Shown: one piece after another, positions 32,975-34,785 of the stretch | Layout: each line of letters starts with the position of its first letter | Numbering within the stretch: the first letter of the stretch is position 1 | NCBI GenBank assembly: GCA_930989465.1 | Contig: CAKNLX010000013.1 | Span: 1-34,785, forward strand | Reading direction: 5' to 3' | Length of the DNA stretch: 34,785 nucleotides | From: an uncultured Lactobacillus sp. | Lineage (GTDB): Bacteria; Bacillota; Bacilli; Lactobacillales; Lactobacillaceae | Program-made: the position numbers and the translations under genes | Notes under the pieces: model-generated | Told to the model about the DNA's origin: nothing | Database searches by the model: none | What the model saw: the letters and a program-made list of their open reading frames with translations, nothing else

Positions 32975-34738
32975 ATGAAAAAGGCAAAACTTTTTGCTGG
33001 TATTACGCTGCTATCAGGTGCAGCACTTACATTAGCGGCTTGTGGTAAATCTGGCTCTAATGCCAATGAAGCTTCTAACGCCGCTAAATTTAGCCAAGCT
33101 GTTCCAACTAAAGCCACTAAAAATGGTGGTACAGTAAAGGTTGCGGTTGAAACTGATACACCATTTACTGGAATTTTTAATGATGAACTTTCAACTTCTA
33201 ATACTGATAGTGAAGTTATGCAATATGGTGCTGAGAGTCTTTTTGGTACCGATGATCACTATGTGTTCAACAATAAGGGTGCAGCTACTATTAAGATTGA
33301 TCAAAAGGCTAAGACTGCAACCATTGAGATTAAGAAGGGTGTTAAGTGGTCAGATGGTAAGCAAGTAACCGCTAAAGACTATGAATATGCTTACGAAATC
33401 ATTGCTAACAAAGAATCAAAATCTCAACGTTACACTTCAAGTTTAGCTGACTTAGTTGGTTTGGAAGAATACCACGAAGGCAAAGCAGATTCTATTTCAG
33501 GTCTTGAAATGCCAGATGGTGAAAATGGTCGTAAGGTTGTTCTTCACTTTAAGACTATGAGACCAGGTATGAACACTAGTGGTAATGGTTATATTTGGGA
33601 AGCAGCTGCACCATACCACTACTTAAAAGATGTTAAATTCAAAGACTTAATGTCTAGTGATAAGATTCGTAAGAGACCGTTGTTCTTTGGTCCATACAAG
33701 TTACAAAAACTTGTTCGTGGTCAATCAACCACTTGGGTTCCTAACGAATATTACTACAAGGGCAAGCCAAAGCTTACTAAGATTACTGCTAGTGTAATTA
33801 ATCCTAACTCAGTTGCTCAAAGTATTAAGTCAAACAAATTTGATGTTATTAAGGTTATTAACTCACAATGGCCAAATGTCAAGAATACTAAGGGCGTAAA
33901 CTTTGTTGCTCAAGTTCCACTTTCATATAGTTACCTCGGCTTTAAGGTAGGTAAGTGGGAAAATGGTAGAAATGTCATGAATCCACATGCTAAGATGAAC
34001 AATAAGGCTCTTCGTCAAGCAATTGGTTACGGTATGAATGTAAACCAAGTTGCTAAGCGTTACTCATACGGCTTAAGCTTTAGAATTCCGACTTTAATTC
34101 CTAAACAATTTGGTGATTACTTCGATAAGGATGTAAAGGGCTACACTTACAACCTTAAGAAGGGTAACGAAATTTTGGACAAGGCAGGCTTTAAGAAGAA
34201 GGGCAAGTATCGTGTACAACCAAATGGTAAGCCTTTAACTATCCGTCTTGCAGCTATGACTGGTACTTCAAACCAAGAACCAATCGTTCAAAATTACATT
34301 CAACAATGGAAGAAGATGGGCTTGAATGTTAAGTTGACCGGTGGTCGTTTAATTGAATTCAACTCATTCTACGATAAGGTTCAACATGATGATCCATCAG
34401 TAGATATGTTTATCGGTGCCTGGTCACTTTCAAGTGAACCATCACCAAACGACCTTTACGGTGAAAAGTCACCAATGAACTATTCTCGTTTCGTAACTAA
34501 GAAGAATACTCAACTTCTTGATGAAATGGACTCACAAAAGGCATTTAATCACAAGTACCGTGTAGATAAGTTCCACGAATGGCAAAAGTACATGGACGAC
34601 GAAGCATACGTTCTTCCAGTATCTAATAGTTATGAAATTACTGTAGTTAACAAGAAACTCTCAGGTTACTCACTTAAGCCATCTGACTCAATGGGTAATG
34701 GTTTCCCTAACTGGTACAATGTTGCTTATACTAAGTAA
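32975..34738 (+). CDS. oppA: Oligopeptide-binding lipoprotein OppA (second copy)
   Basis: 587 residues. Lipoprotein signal MKKAKLFAGITLLSGAALTLAACG with lipobox LAAC, then the family 5 solute-binding domains. Long blocks are identical or nearly so to the first copy, for example GVKWSDGKQVTAKD, MPDGENGRK, IQQWKK and the run WSLSSEPSPNDLY. Differences lie in the linker after the lipobox and in scattered binding-domain residues. GGAGGA lies 9 bases before the ATG. With its own promoter and terminator it is a separate transcript, probably with a different peptide range. Confidence 0.96.
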   Translation: MKKAKLFAGITLLSGAALTLAACGKSGSNANEASNAAKFSQAVPTKATKNGGTVKVAVETDTPFTGIFNDELSTSNTDSEVMQYGAESLFGTDDHYVFNNKGAATIKIDQKAKTATIEIKKGVKWSDGKQVTAKDYEYAYEIIANKESKSQRYTSSLADLVGLEEYHEGKADSISGLEMPDGENGRKVVLHFKTMRPGMNTSGNGYIWEAAAPYHYLKDVKFKDLMSSDKIRKRPLFFGPYKLQKLVRGQSTTWVPNEYYYKGKPKLTKITASVINPNSVAQSIKSNKFDVIKVINSQWPNVKNTKGVNFVAQVPLSYSYLGFKVGKWENGRNVMNPHAKMNNKALRQAIGYGMNVNQVAKRYSYGLSFRIPTLIPKQFGDYFDKDVKGYTYNLKKGNEILDKAGFKKKGKYRVQPNGKPLTIRLAAMTGTSNQEPIVQNYIQQWKKMGLNVKLTGGRLIEFNSFYDKVQHDDPSVDMFIGAWSLSSEPSPNDLYGEKSPMNYSRFVTKKNTQLLDEMDSQKAFNHKYRVDKFHEWQKYMDDEAYVLPVSNSYEITVVNKKLSGYSLKPSDSMGNGFPNWYNVAYTK

Positions 34739-34757
34739 AATTAAGCTTAAAAACGAA

Positions 34758-34785
34758 AAGTCACTTCTAATTCTAGAAGTGACTT
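34758..34785 (+). terminator. Terminator after the second oppA, cut by the window end
   Basis: AAGTCACTTCTA pairs perfectly with TAGAAGTGACTT across an ATTC loop. The window stops at the point where a T run would begin, so the tail is not seen. Confidence 0.75.

Noticed and set aside
33141-33368. Alternative-frame reading of the second oppA
   Set aside because: Lies inside a clear family 5 binding-protein gene and has no start signal.
1-34785. Mobile elements, CRISPR arrays, tRNA genes or phage genes
   Set aside because: No repeats with spacers, transposase-like frames, tRNA-like folds or integrase motifs are seen; the window is core chromosome.

Overview
The window is a stretch of the low-GC Gram-positive core chromosome, and almost all of it is coding. 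AT-rich codon use, strong GGAGG ribosome sites, oppDFBCAA layout, and gene order closely parallel to Bacillus subtilis but with several typical lactobacillar losses point to a Lactobacillus sensu stricto species (johnsonii/gasseri/acidophilus type). The species assignment is inference from the sequence alone. I see no insertion sequence, prophage, CRISPR array, tRNA or rRNA gene. No gene-free stretch exceeds 300 bases; the longest are about 215 bases (before the first oppA) and 205 bases (between the two oppA genes), and they hold promoters and terminators.

Layout. (1) 1-899: L21 leader RNA, rplU and rpmA, without the prp protease gene that usually lies between them. (2) 964-9873: Xaa-Pro peptidase, efp, Asp23-family gene, nusB, folD, xseA, xseB, ispA, tlyA-like, recN and an ASCH-domain gene. 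(3) 10010-20577: gmk, rpoZ, priA, fmt, rsmB, PP2C phosphatase, PASTA kinase, rsgA, rpe and thiamine pyrophosphokinase. (4) 20619-20924: a small unrecognised gene that is split by one in-frame TAA. (5) rpmB on the minus strand, divergent from an Asp23-family gene, fakA, recG, plsX and acpP. (6) 26765-34785: an oligopeptide ABC transporter, oppD-oppF-oppB-oppC, followed by two tandem oppA lipoprotein genes, each with its own promoter and terminator.

The genes work together in translation (L21, L27, L28, EF-P, Fmt, RsmB, RsgA, TlyA-like), transcription (NusB, omega), DNA repair and restart (RecN, XseAB, PriA, RecG), C1 and isoprenoid metabolism (FolD, IspA), phospholipid entry (FakA, PlsX, ACP), Ser/Thr phospho-signalling, and peptide uptake, which suits an amino-acid-auxotrophic lactic acid bacterium.

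I found no convincing undescribed multi-gene system. The observations most worth checking are the small gene with the in-frame stop, an L27 with an N-terminal extension but no recognisable Prp site and no prp gene, two terminators that sit directly before the next gene of the same strand (nusB/folD and rpoZ/priA), a non-PASTA outer domain on the kinase, and the missing C-terminal cysteines of OppD.
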